Assembly (NCBI GenBank): GCA_965221985.1
Contig: OZ244928.1
Location: 3,348,001-3,412,000 of the forward strand
From: J054 sp965221985
GTDB taxonomy: Bacteria > Pseudomonadota > Gammaproteobacteria > Steroidobacterales > GCA-2729495
DNA length: 64,000 nt
Direction: 5' to 3'
Part shown: positions 34,201-42,628 of the stretch, piece by piece
Layout of the letters: each line of letters starts with the position of its first letter
How positions within the stretch are numbered: position 1 is the stretch's first letter
The notes under the pieces: model-generated
Seen by the model: the letters and a program-made list of their open reading frames with translations, nothing else
The model's database searches: none
What the model was told of the DNA's origin: nothing
Program-made: the position numbers and the translations under genes

Positions 34201-35331
34201 TCGATTTACCCAATGCGGTGTAAAAACTTCGCCATAGACTCGATTGCGAATAGCGAACTTGCCATCCGAGTCTTCGACCAGTAATCCTGAACGCAACAAA
34301 TCCCTGTGTGTCGGCAAGGCGTGCTCCGCATCGACCAAGGCCCCCTTGGACACCTTGCCGTACAAACTCAGGCGGGCAACCTTGTCACGCGATTCGCGCA
34401 GCAAGTGACTGCGAATCAAGGAGATATGGGGTTCTTCACGCGTAGCGTTGCGGGTCAAGAAAAGATTGGTCACCCATTGATCGACATCGTCGTCGGTCAT
34501 TTGCGCGACGGGTCGCCGGCTCAGGGAGCGCAAAATTTTCTGGGTCAAATAGGGATGGCCCGACGTCCAATGCCAAACCCGGCGCGCAATTGCCCTTGCC
34601 ACACCACCATCACAGTGCAAACCAGCCGTTAGGCGGCCAAGCTCATCGAGATCGAAATCCGGCAAAGCAATCGCCATGCTGATATCGAAAGGCGACTCCT
34701 GACCTGAAGATATTGGCTTGCCGGGTGGCGCGGAACCTAGCAATGCAAAAGTTAAGCGCCGAAACTCTGGATCGCTGGCGCGGGCATCGTAGCAAGCCCT
34801 GATTGCACCAAATAGGTCACGCGAGGCTATATGCTCTAAAGCGGTTTCGATACGGTCTATAAAAATTACAATTTTTTCGGAGTCATCCGCGAGTACTACT
34901 TCACTAAAAAATTCTCGCAATCGCTGCAGATTCGTTAGACCACTGCGCTCCTTCCACCACTCTTGCAGATCGAAACGAATGCGTAGCTCTCGGACGACAC
35001 GGTAGACAACACTGTAATACCAGCGCCCGATATCATCGGTAACATCTCTATTGCTGATTTGTGCCAGGTCGATGTTCGCCACGGCATAACCGTCATCCAG
35101 CAAACGCGCCGAAGTTTGCGCAATCAGGCTGGTCTTACCGGTATCGGCGGGCGCAAAAACGTGGCAATAATCGCCATTACACAAGTATGTGTAGAGCGCC
35201 GCGTCCGCATCACGCAGGACATAGCAATCACGATCAGGCTGCACCGGGCCGCCAACGACGTAGAAACGTGCATCGCTCTGCAAACTACTCATATAGACTC
35301 TAGAAAGCTCGGCACTATCGTAAAAGGCCAT
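31291..35331 (-). CDS. STAND-type ATPase with P-domain and WD40 propeller
   Basis: A 1346-residue protein. Residues 20-380 form an AAA-like NTPase (Walker A APADTGKTS at 60-68, Walker B IVIFIDRIE at about 154-162) followed by winged-helix-like sequence. A single membrane helix lies near residues 385-405. A linker region then leads to a proprotein-convertase P-domain-like unit near 600-690 (IQLELRSPSGRQARTML, GSLKSWSLEIDG). The C-terminal half holds about a dozen WD40-type repeats (VASGGIDGSLRVWESATG). Layout is that of signalling STAND proteins, with sensor repeats on the far side of the membrane from the NTPase. Ligand unknown. Transcribed alone, divergent from the 81-residue gene. Confidence 0.82.
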   Translation of the reverse strand: MAFYDSAELSRVYMSSLQSDARFYVVGGPVQPDRDCYVLRDADAALYTYLCNGDYCHVFAPADTGKTSLIAQTSARLLDDGYAVANIDLAQISNRDVTDDIGRWYYSVVYRVVRELRIRFDLQEWWKERSGLTNLQRLREFFSEVVLADDSEKIVIFIDRIETALEHIASRDLFGAIRACYDARASDPEFRRLTFALLGSAPPGKPISSGQESPFDISMAIALPDFDLDELGRLTAGLHCDGGVARAIARRVWHWTSGHPYLTQKILRSLSRRPVAQMTDDDVDQWVTNLFLTRNATREEPHISLIRSHLLRESRDKVARLSLYGKVSKGALVDAEHALPTHRDLLRSGLLVEDSDGKFAIRNRVYGEVFTPHWVNRNLPFSVRGLLAVATVLSLAISIPIWYSEYLPRPYIRALSSPDAEFLEAQNAYERLHFLPGFGSTAEQLFGDYLAAQSREATRLSEAQRFAELLAELPGQADRAAALQTDFWDRKKSNALARGDRDAALLFALQAPLDATPDHERNLYELLGGDYQQLLSTIRSPESLEAFALDGNSGLLSLLNSSAGLGLMRLDEDGLQRARNLELLAEELIPQPTTLFIKAAGNGRRMKISVETDHVRPRDIQLELRSPSGRQARTMLTDAGATADGYYRLDSRQIPALRELLEESVGGTWTAYFTDLVQGIGGSLKSWSLEIDGQVATAEPSSQQGLLQIPEPKATRQATNILGPAGRFALSWPSSPEVRGDVLVWDIARAEVTARIPRPPEFTNAGFALGQRAVLLTIGRSLQVWDVQSASLQLTIPIESAFAPVLSENGRFLVVDAVDADANNSLLVWDLEAGRKIGQLSTGSLASLASIDDAGRLLAVSDGERLLRLWDVATGQVVAELVHGSAPTAIHFHPQGRWLATEDATHTFRLWVLDDLSTPVLTRHGASSWAVDFDSHYLLFGSLAGGYELVGLDDLAGRGVLLRHGTVNPAVSLGSSAGQVQLSTAMGIAVSWDGERALRLWRLPQLEEGPTRDATTLATGGIALGAIDPAGRQVAVASASGDLRILAASSDTLLIADRPAGPGFVGHPGPISALDFSASGALVASGGIDGSLRVWESATGAPRRFFASQGDGAILDLQFSPDEINLISASQNSVLVTSAKTGAAVARTAIKSRRPQLLISKDGNEIYIAGNRQGLSRWIWRANLLEPFLEAADNVQSMALSPDNRLIATVDASYQARLWSQDQMSLPSSVRLPALPDRLWFSVDGQDLYSQSGYWLYRLQVMPDGLVVADVRLLTERPLDIRGQQNRDLLALNDTAGSRLDLVPLDAAINEASAYDIPREELLLRLPSQLGLRLSEWGEPDPVQPF

Positions 35332-35370
35332 TGTGGCTGAATGTTCGCCTTCAGGCCAAACATATAGGGT

Positions 35371-35400
35371 TTGCAGGGCCGCCAGGCAGCCCCCTATTAT
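35371..35400 (+). promoter_or_regulatory. Candidate sigma-70-type promoter
   Basis: TTGCAG (35371-35376) and TATTAT (35395-35400) are separated by 18 bases, and the expected transcript start is about 50 bases before the ATG of the 81-residue gene. Located in the 125-base gap between divergent genes. Confidence 0.5.
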
Positions 35401-35456
35401 TGCGCCAGGAATTTGGCAGGCATCAGCCCGTCCCGAGGCAAAAAGGAACGACTAGA

Positions 35457-35702
35457 ATGGAAATCTGCAACGATCATAACTATATTCGCCGGGGTCCAGA
35501 TCCCAAGGGAAAATTCGGGATCAAAATAAGCTTGCCACCTGGTGACAGCTTCGCAAAGATTGTGGGCGAGAACTGGGAAACCTTTCATTGGTTTTGCGAT
35601 TCTGACTCGCGAAACAATGCAATGGCCGAAATGGCCAAGCGACATCGATACTCTCGCATTGGAGATAATCCACGATTGGTTCTACAGGCCATTGAGCGGT
35701 AA
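35457..35702 (+). CDS. Small basic protein of unknown function
   Basis: An 81-residue, Arg/Asp/Asn-rich soluble protein with no signal or membrane segment (MEICNDHNYIRRGPDPKGKF, then GIKISLPPGDSFAKIVG and WETFHWFCDSDS). The ATG at 35457 has AAGGA nine bases upstream and a plausible promoter, so the 123-residue frame from 35331 is an over-extension. I do not recognise the family. The segment KISLPPGDSFAKIVGENWE is well structured rather than random, which supports a real gene. The TonB receptor gene begins 19 bases downstream, so they may be cotranscribed. Confidence 0.65.
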   Translation: MEICNDHNYIRRGPDPKGKFGIKISLPPGDSFAKIVGENWETFHWFCDSDSRNNAMAEMAKRHRYSRIGDNPRLVLQAIER

Positions 35703-35721
35703 GTCGCGCGAAAACAGCTAG

Positions 35722-37794
35722 ATGAAGATTCCCACGATGAAACCCGGGTGGCAGACCCCCGTGCTGCTATGGCTGTTGGCTGCCACTCAAGCATTGATTG
35801 CCGCGGAAACCACCACGGAAGAATTGCTCGTAACGGCAAATCGCAGACCCTCTGATTCACTATCTGTAATCGGCAACAGCCTGCACTTGGATGCGCGGGA
35901 CTTGCGGCTGGGTAGCCATCAACACGTTAACGAACTGGGGGCGCGCGTTGCCGGAACCTGGATAAGCCGCGGCAGCGGGCAAGAACACCTAACCGCCATT
36001 CGATCACCCGTCTTAACCGGCCCTGGCGCCTGTGGCGCGTTTCTCATATTGGAAGACAGCATACCGAGCCGGCCGACGGGATTTTGCAATGTAAACCAAG
36101 TTTTCGAATTACCCACTGAACTCGCGCAGAGCGTGGAAGTGTTACGCGGCCCGTCCAATGCATTGTATGGATCGAACGGACTGCATGGCAGCCTCAATGT
36201 CCTATTGCCGGTGCCTGGCGAAGTGCCAAGCCTAGCCGCTGATTTCGAACTGGGCCCCGACGAGTTCCAGCGCGGGCGCCTGACCTGGGACAACAGTTTG
36301 GGAAATACGGAACTATCCACGGGTTTGCTGATGGATCACTACGATGGCTTCCAAAACGATAGCGGCTACGACCAGCAAAAAGCCTACCTAAAGCTGAATC
36401 GTGCATCAGCGCATGGTGAATTTGGCTTTAACTTCAGTGGCTCAAATCTAGATCAAGAAACGGCAGGCTTCATTCGCGGTCGTGACGCCTATCGCGATGA
36501 ACAACTGCGCGTGATTAACGCTAATCCCGAAGCCTATCGAAAAGCCGATAGCCAGCGTCTGTCAATGCAATGGTCGAAAAATAGCGAAAGCAAGCAAGGC
36601 ATCGACCTGCGGTTATTTGCACGGCGCTCTGAAATGGAATTCTTACAACACTTCCTGCCAGGACAACCGCTGGAAGAAAACGGTCAATTGAGTGGCGGCT
36701 TCATGCTCAACCAATGGCGGACATGGCGTGATGGCTCAATTAACTGGGGCATTGACGGTGAATTAGCCCATGGCTTTCTCAAGGAAACTCAGGCACAAGA
36801 TCTCGGCCCAAATTCAAGACGCCCCAGCGGCCCGCACTACGATTATGAGGTAGACAGCAGCCTAGCGGCTAGCTACCTTCAGCTCGATTTGCCGCTGGCG
36901 AGACAATGGACCCTGCAGGCGGGATTGCGCGCGGAATACTTGCGGTACAAGTACCGAAACAGAATTGCCGATGGCCAGCTGCGAGCCGACGGAAGCGCAT
37001 GCCTCAATAGCTGTTTATTCTTTAGGCCTAGCAATCGCAGCGATGACTTTCTCGAGCTCGCACCCAATCTAAGCCTCGGCTTTAAAGGTAACGACAAGCA
37101 ATTACTCTGGATAAGTCTGAATCGTGGCTTCCGCGCACCGCAGGCCACGGAACTCTATCGCCTGCAGTCGGGGCAGTCCGTGGGTGATCTGCGCCCCGAG
37201 GTCATGGAGAGCGCGGAAATAGGTTGGCGACATCGCTCGGCACGATGGCGTATAGAGGCAACGGCCTTTGCCATGCGTAAGAAGCACTACATATTTCGCG
37301 ATGCCGAGGGCTTTAATGTGGCCGACGGCCGCAGCACTCACCATGGCGCGGAATTTCAGGGGCAATGGCAGTCCCGCGACAGCGGTTTATTCGCGGGAAT
37401 CGCGGCGACCTGGGCGCGTCACCGTTATGACTTTGATCGTCAATTGGCAGCGGGCGAAAGTATCGACTCGGGCAACGATGTGGATACCGCACCCAAAACG
37501 CTGGGTAGCGCGCGCATTGGCTGGGACCGGCGTGCCGCACTAGCGGAACTAGAATGGATTCATCTTGGACGCTACTACCTGAATGCGGCCAATACGGCCC
37601 GTTATCCCGGCCATGACCTGTTGAATTTGCGCTTGGTTTGGCGGCTGACTCGAGACTGGTCCCTCGGTTTGCGAGTCAATAATTTAGCCGATCGTCGCTA
37701 TGCCGACCGCGCAGATTTCGCTTTCGGCAGCTATCGTTACTTTCCCGGGCGGGAGCGCGAGGCGTTTCTGCAAATCGCCTATCGTCGTTATTGA
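35722..37794 (+). CDS. TonB-dependent outer-membrane receptor
   Basis: A 690-residue protein with signal peptide (LLWLLAATQALIAA), TonB-box-like start (TTEELLVTANR), plug domain (residues 45-155, ending SVEVLRGPSNALYGSNGLHG) and a 22-strand-type barrel with the terminal FPGREREAFLQIAYRRY. Plug motif GAFLILEDSIPSRPTGFCNV is unusual in containing two Cys (around residues 103 and 118). TonB-dependent uptake of siderophores, haem, vitamins or glycans is possible; no neighbouring gene points to a substrate. Confidence 0.88.
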   Translation: MKIPTMKPGWQTPVLLWLLAATQALIAAETTTEELLVTANRRPSDSLSVIGNSLHLDARDLRLGSHQHVNELGARVAGTWISRGSGQEHLTAIRSPVLTGPGACGAFLILEDSIPSRPTGFCNVNQVFELPTELAQSVEVLRGPSNALYGSNGLHGSLNVLLPVPGEVPSLAADFELGPDEFQRGRLTWDNSLGNTELSTGLLMDHYDGFQNDSGYDQQKAYLKLNRASAHGEFGFNFSGSNLDQETAGFIRGRDAYRDEQLRVINANPEAYRKADSQRLSMQWSKNSESKQGIDLRLFARRSEMEFLQHFLPGQPLEENGQLSGGFMLNQWRTWRDGSINWGIDGELAHGFLKETQAQDLGPNSRRPSGPHYDYEVDSSLAASYLQLDLPLARQWTLQAGLRAEYLRYKYRNRIADGQLRADGSACLNSCLFFRPSNRSDDFLELAPNLSLGFKGNDKQLLWISLNRGFRAPQATELYRLQSGQSVGDLRPEVMESAEIGWRHRSARWRIEATAFAMRKKHYIFRDAEGFNVADGRSTHHGAEFQGQWQSRDSGLFAGIAATWARHRYDFDRQLAAGESIDSGNDVDTAPKTLGSARIGWDRRAALAELEWIHLGRYYLNAANTARYPGHDLLNLRLVWRLTRDWSLGLRVNNLADRRYADRADFAFGSYRYFPGREREAFLQIAYRRY

Positions 37795-37886
37795 AGTCGC
37801 TGTTGTAACAGCTTTCACGCGAAATGCGGATAGGCAGCCAAGACTCAGACTGCGAATTTATCAAGAACAATCTCAATTCGGATCCG

Positions 37887-39473
37887 TCACGCCAAGCGTT
37901 CAATCTCCTTTAGGTATCGACGCTGCTCAGCATCGACACGCGCGGCATCCCAAGCCAGGTGCCGACGACCAACGGCGGCAGCAGACGCCAGTGCCGCGCG
38001 ACCCAGGTCCGGCGCCAAGCCCAGCATACATCGGCGCGCAAGAACATCAGCCAAGGTTGTGGCCAGCTCTTCCTGAAATGCAAATACGATTTCCGCGGCC
38101 AGACAATGGGTCGCGGCGCAGATTTCCTCGCCCAGTTCCGGCTTGAGATCTACCAGGGCAACGACATCGGCGGCTCTGGTACCGTAAACACCAATCAGGT
38201 GATCAACGGCAGCAGCGGATAATTTGCCAATACTGAGCAATTGCTCGCGTAGAGATTCGTAATCGCCGCCACCGGGCAGAGGTTCGTGCCGCGTCCGGCA
38301 TTTATCCGCGGGAATACGCGCCTGGCGAACAAGCTTGTCAACTGCCTCCTCGGCCAGGTTCCGATAGGTTGTCAGTTTGCCACCGATAATTGAATACAGT
38401 CCGCGGGCAACACGTCGATGATGTTTAATGATATGACGTCGCGTAATGGCACTTTCATCCCGCGATAATTGACGCGGCAACGGCCGCACGCCGGTATAGT
38501 GAAAAAGAATATTTTCAGCGAGCAAATTCGCCGCGGGAAATACCCGGTTAGTTTCGCTCAATAGATAGTTGATCTCGGCGGGATCGGCCCTGGCCGCATC
38601 GGGCTCACCTTGATGCCGAATGTCCGTAGTGCCAATCAACAATCGATCTAACCACGGCAAAATAAAGAATGGCCGACCGTCCGTTGCCGCCTCAACATAG
38701 CAAGCACCTTCCGGAGCGCCGGCGAAACGCGGTACCACGATGTGGCTGCCCTTGGTGCCACCCATAAAGGGCCCAGGCACAGCTTCCAGACCAGCCAACA
38801 CATGATCGACCCATGGTCCGGCTGCGTTGATAACCACCTTGGCCTGAAAATCCGTTTGCCGACGTTGCCGCAGATCCGTGGCCCGAACACCCCTGACTTC
38901 GCCGCGATGACACAGAACTTGATCGACGTGATGGTAAGTCAGCACGCTAGCACCGGCTCGCCGGGCCGCGATAATATTTTCAACCACGAGCCGCTCGGGA
39001 TAAGTGACTTGCGCATCGAAGTATTTTGCGGCACCTGCCAAACCATCGGCCAGCAATCCCGGCGCCTGGGCCAAGGCAGCCTCCCGATCCAGCATCTGAT
39101 GGCGAGGCAATGATTTATCCCAAGACAATAAATCGTAGAGCCGCATGCCGGCCCCGACCATCCAGCGTCCGCGCCGCGCGCCTCGATAGATCGGCACGAG
39201 CATCGATAACGGCGCAACCAAGTGAGATGCTGTGTGCAACAAGATTTCTCGTTCGCGCAACGATTCGCGGACCAAAGAAAACTCGTAATGCTCCAGATAA
39301 CGCAGCCCGCCGTGAATCAAGCGGCTAGACCAGCGGGTGGTGCCATGACAAATATCGGCCTGCTCCAGCAAGCCAACCCGTAAACCCCGAAGCGCGGCAT
39401 CGCGGGCGATTCCCGCGCCGTTAATTCCGCCGCCGATCACCAGCAAGTCGAATTCGGCGGATCTTTCACCCAT
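37887..39473 (-). CDS. glpD: Aerobic glycerol-3-phosphate dehydrogenase
   Basis: A 528-residue FAD flavoprotein of expected length. N-terminal dinucleotide fold FDLLVIGGGINGAGIARDAA, GlpD phrases TRWSSRLIHGGLRYLEHYEF and GGTKGSHIVVPRF, then IIGGKLTTYRNLAEEAVDK and a DAO C-terminal helical domain. Oxidises sn-glycerol 3-phosphate to dihydroxyacetone phosphate and passes electrons to quinone at the inner membrane. No glpK or glpF neighbour in view. Ends convergently with the TonB receptor gene (92-base gap with only a weak hairpin GCTGTT/AACAGC). Confidence 0.95.
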   Translation of the reverse strand: MGERSAEFDLLVIGGGINGAGIARDAALRGLRVGLLEQADICHGTTRWSSRLIHGGLRYLEHYEFSLVRESLREREILLHTASHLVAPLSMLVPIYRGARRGRWMVGAGMRLYDLLSWDKSLPRHQMLDREAALAQAPGLLADGLAGAAKYFDAQVTYPERLVVENIIAARRAGASVLTYHHVDQVLCHRGEVRGVRATDLRQRRQTDFQAKVVINAAGPWVDHVLAGLEAVPGPFMGGTKGSHIVVPRFAGAPEGACYVEAATDGRPFFILPWLDRLLIGTTDIRHQGEPDAARADPAEINYLLSETNRVFPAANLLAENILFHYTGVRPLPRQLSRDESAITRRHIIKHHRRVARGLYSIIGGKLTTYRNLAEEAVDKLVRQARIPADKCRTRHEPLPGGGDYESLREQLLSIGKLSAAAVDHLIGVYGTRAADVVALVDLKPELGEEICAATHCLAAEIVFAFQEELATTLADVLARRCMLGLAPDLGRAALASAAAVGRRHLAWDAARVDAEQRRYLKEIERLA

Positions 39474-39526
39474 TTTGATAAGTCTAGCTGGACACAGCCG
39501 CCACCGGCAGCGCTAGCCGCCGAGTC

Positions 39527-40801
39527 TCACGGACGCACCTGACCTTGGCCATGCACCAAATACTTATAGCTGGTCAGTTGCTCCGCGCCCACGGGACCGC
39601 GCGCATGAATCCGGCCGGTGGCAATGCCGATTTCCGCGCCCATGCCGAATTCTCCGCCATCGGCGAACTGGGTTGATGCGTTGTGCAACAAGATTGCACT
39701 GTCTAGATCCCTAAAAAATTGCGCCACCGCTGAATCGTCCTCGGCAATGATGGCTTCGGTATGTCCCGAGCCATGGCGATTAATATGCCGTACGGCGCCG
39801 GCGACATCGTCCACAACGGCAATAGAGATAATCGCGTCCAGGTATTCCGTTGACCAATCCGCATCTTGGGCAGGCTTAATTCGTTCATCGAGGGCACACA
39901 CCCTCTTATCGCCACGCAACTCACACCCGGCGTCTATCAATCCCTGGGCGATTTTCGGCAAGTGACTGGCCAGGCAATTGCGGTCAAGCAACAGGGTCTC
40001 GGCTGCGCCGCAGATACCCGTGCGCCGCATTTTTGCATTGACAACAACTTGTTCGGCCATCTCGATCTTGGCGGAAGAATGCACATAGACGTGGCACAGT
40101 CCTTCCAGGTGACCGATGACCGGCACTCGAGCATCGGCCTGCACACGCGCGATGAGGTTCTTGCCCCCGCGTGGCACGATGACATCCACACTGCCGTCTA
40201 AACCCGACAAGAGTTCGCCCACCGCAGCTCGACTGACGGTCGGCACCATTTGCACCGCATGGGCAGGCAGGCCCGCGTCTTGCAAACCCCTAACCAGACA
40301 AGCATGAATTGCCAAACTCGAATGAAAACTTTCGGATCCGCCACGAAGAATCACCGCGTTGCCAGACTTCAAACACAGGCCGCCCGCATCCGCCGTGACA
40401 TTGGGTCGGCTTTCATAAATGATGCCGATGACACCCAGCGGTACACGCACGCGCTGTATACGTAGCCCATTGGGGCGGTCCCATTCAGCCATCACCTCGC
40501 CGATGGGATCCGGTAGCGCATCGATGGCTTCTAAACCGCGAGCCATGGCTTCAACCCGATCGGCATCCAGCATGAGCCGATCCAACATTGCGGCGGACAA
40601 GTTCTTTTCTCGCGCTGCCTGCATGTCTTTGGCATTGGCAGTCAGTATTTCCGCGCTGGAGTCACGCAGGGCGCACGCCGCAGCCTGTAAGGCCTGGCTT
40701 TTTTGCTTGCTGCCCGCACAGGCCAGTGCGGCGCCAGCCAGACGGGCCTGCTGGCCTAATTCCCGCATGACTTGCTCGAGATCAGCCACGGGTATCGTCA
40801 T
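39527..40801 (-). CDS. proA: Gamma-glutamyl phosphate reductase
   Basis: A 424-residue enzyme of typical ProA length. Key features are the nucleotide-binding region VPLGVIGIIYESRPNVTADA, CLKSGNAVILRGGSES, and the catalytic Cys in RRTGICGAAETLLLD. Converts L-glutamyl 5-phosphate to glutamate 5-semialdehyde with NADPH, second step of proline synthesis. Its ATG overlaps the proB stop by four bases (ATGA), as in the usual proBA pair. Confidence 0.96.
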   Translation of the reverse strand: MTIPVADLEQVMRELGQQARLAGAALACAGSKQKSQALQAAACALRDSSAEILTANAKDMQAAREKNLSAAMLDRLMLDADRVEAMARGLEAIDALPDPIGEVMAEWDRPNGLRIQRVRVPLGVIGIIYESRPNVTADAGGLCLKSGNAVILRGGSESFHSSLAIHACLVRGLQDAGLPAHAVQMVPTVSRAAVGELLSGLDGSVDVIVPRGGKNLIARVQADARVPVIGHLEGLCHVYVHSSAKIEMAEQVVVNAKMRRTGICGAAETLLLDRNCLASHLPKIAQGLIDAGCELRGDKRVCALDERIKPAQDADWSTEYLDAIISIAVVDDVAGAVRHINRHGSGHTEAIIAEDDSAVAQFFRDLDSAILLHNASTQFADGGEFGMGAEIGIATGRIHARGPVGAEQLTSYKYLVHGQGQVRP

Positions 40802-41955
40802 GACAGGACCCGCTCTAACAACACTAAATTATCGCGATGAATCACTTCGTCCCGACCTCGGTAACCCAATAACTGTGCGATATCGTCGCTACGACAGCCA
40901 ATAATCGCACGGGTCTCACCACTGGAGTAGCCCGCCAGCCCCCGCGCGATATCGCAACCCTGACCATTTCGAATCATCACCGCATCTCCGCGCTGGAAAT
41001 CGCCGACCACGGCAGTAACGCCAACGGGCAACAAACTCTTACCGGCCGCCAGTGCCTGTTCCGCACCGGCATCGATATCCAATACACCACGGGGCTCCAA
41101 ACTACCGGCGATCCATTGTTTGCGGGCCGCCAGCGGCGTGCCGCGCGGTGCGAACCAGGTCGCTGGTGCATCAGCCTCAACGGCCTGCAGCGGATTCACC
41201 TGATGACCATTGGCGATCACTGTAGAACAACCCGCGCGCACCGCGATCTTGGCGGCGGCCAGTTTGGTTACCATGCCCCCGGTTCCGAAACTCGTGCGCG
41301 CAGCACCTGCGACTTCTTCAATATCAGGCGAAATATCCGCGACTTCAGGTAGTAAATTTGCCTCGGGTTCAGTGGCTGGGTCCGCATCGTACAAACCGTC
41401 AACATCTGATAACAAGACTAAACAATCCGCGCTGATCATTTCAGCAACCCGCGCCGCCAAGCGATCATTGTCGCCATAGCGAATCTCTTGCGTGGCAACG
41501 GTATCGTTTTCGTTGATGATCGGCACCGCACTCAAACGCAGCAGTGTATCCAAGGTGCTACGCGCATTGAGGTATCTGCGCCGGCTCTCCGTGTCTTCCA
41601 GGGTCAACAAAACTTGAGCGCTGCGGATACCACGCAGATCAAGCAACTCTTGATAGGCGCGTGCCAATAGCACTTGACCACCAGCCGCCGCCGCTTGTAG
41701 CTCATCCAATTGGCGCCGGTCGTCGCCCAAACCTAAGTAAGCTCGGCCTAAAGCGATAGCGCCTGACGATACCAGCACAACTTGTTGGCCACGGGTCCGC
41801 AGACGCGCTACTTCATCGGCCATGGAGGCCAGCCACTGCCTGTTCAGACCACCACCATCGGGCGCCACCAGCAGAGACGAACCGATTTTGATGACAAGCC
41901 GCCGGGCGTCGCGCAAGGCTTGCGCCGCACGTGACTGAGATTGCTGACTGCTCAT
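40798..41955 (-). CDS. proB: Glutamate 5-kinase
   Basis: A 385-residue enzyme with an N-terminal amino-acid-kinase domain (LVIKIGSSLLV, VVLVSSGAIALGRAYL, PIINENDTVATQEIRYGDND, FGTGGMVTKLAAAKIA) and a C-terminal PUA domain (residues about 290-385). Phosphorylates L-glutamate to start proline synthesis and is usually inhibited by proline. Begins six bases after the ilvH stop, so ilvH-proB-proA is probably one transcript. Confidence 0.96.
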   Translation of the reverse strand: MSSQQSQSRAAQALRDARRLVIKIGSSLLVAPDGGGLNRQWLASMADEVARLRTRGQQVVLVSSGAIALGRAYLGLGDDRRQLDELQAAAAGGQVLLARAYQELLDLRGIRSAQVLLTLEDTESRRRYLNARSTLDTLLRLSAVPIINENDTVATQEIRYGDNDRLAARVAEMISADCLVLLSDVDGLYDADPATEPEANLLPEVADISPDIEEVAGAARTSFGTGGMVTKLAAAKIAVRAGCSTVIANGHQVNPLQAVEADAPATWFAPRGTPLAARKQWIAGSLEPRGVLDIDAGAEQALAAGKSLLPVGVTAVVGDFQRGDAVMIRNGQGCDIARGLAGYSSGETRAIIGCRSDDIAQLLGYRGRDEVIHRDNLVLLERVLS

Positions 41956-41961
41956 GGGATC

Positions 41962-42462
41962 TTAGGCCTGCGCGCTGAGTACCTGTTCACCGCGCGCAAT
42001 AGCCAAGGGACCACTGCGCACCACTGCGAGCACCGCAGCCAGAGGCGCGACTCGATCCAGAAAGGTATCGATTTGGTTCCCGGTACCAATCAATTCCAAG
42101 GTGTAATTGTCCGCATCATCGTCCAGTGTCCGCACCAGGTGTTGTGCCAATAGATCCTGCAGGGATTCCATGGCGCCATCCTTAACTCCCAGCTTCACCA
42201 GCAAGAGCTCCCGTTCAATATGGTCACCCAAGGTCATGTCCGCAAAATTTACAACATCGATCAGCTTGAACAACTGTTTATTGATTTGGCTGATAACTTC
42301 ATCAGAACCCACCGTCACCAAAGTCAGCCGAGAAACCCGGGGATCGTCCGTCGGGGCCACGTTCAAGGATTCGATGTTGTAGCCACGGGTAGAAAATAGC
42401 GACGCCACGCGTGCCAAGGCACCGGCCTCATTCTGTAACAGGATGGAAATAATATGGCGCAT
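41962..42462 (-). CDS. ilvH: Acetolactate synthase regulatory subunit
   Basis: A 166-residue protein with an N-terminal ACT domain (MRHIISILLQNEAGALARVA, FSTRGYNIESLNVAPT) and the ALS small-subunit C-terminal domain. It binds valine and sets activity of the catalytic subunit. Unusually, it is not downstream of the large-subunit gene: it faces away from ilvB across a 166-base gap and leads into proB-proA instead. Confidence 0.95.
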   Translation of the reverse strand: MRHIISILLQNEAGALARVASLFSTRGYNIESLNVAPTDDPRVSRLTLVTVGSDEVISQINKQLFKLIDVVNFADMTLGDHIERELLLVKLGVKDGAMESLQDLLAQHLVRTLDDDADNYTLELIGTGNQIDTFLDRVAPLAAVLAVVRSGPLAIARGEQVLSAQA

Positions 42463-42628
42463 GGGCCCGATTCACCCGGCATCGCCGGAAAAAACCCTTA
42501 ACTTTTAGAAGATTGGCAATACTGTCGCAGAACGTATGGTATTGCAATGGACCCGGGATTGTTCGACACTCGGTAGGGATTAAAACCCTCTACTCGCTAA
42601 CGATGCCTGTCGGACCGTAGCAAATATT

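Noticed and set aside
42480..42500. Hairpin CCGGCATCGCCGG beside an A/T run as a terminator for ilvH
   Set aside because: On the ilvH strand the T-run comes before the stem and lies upstream of the gene, so it cannot terminate it.
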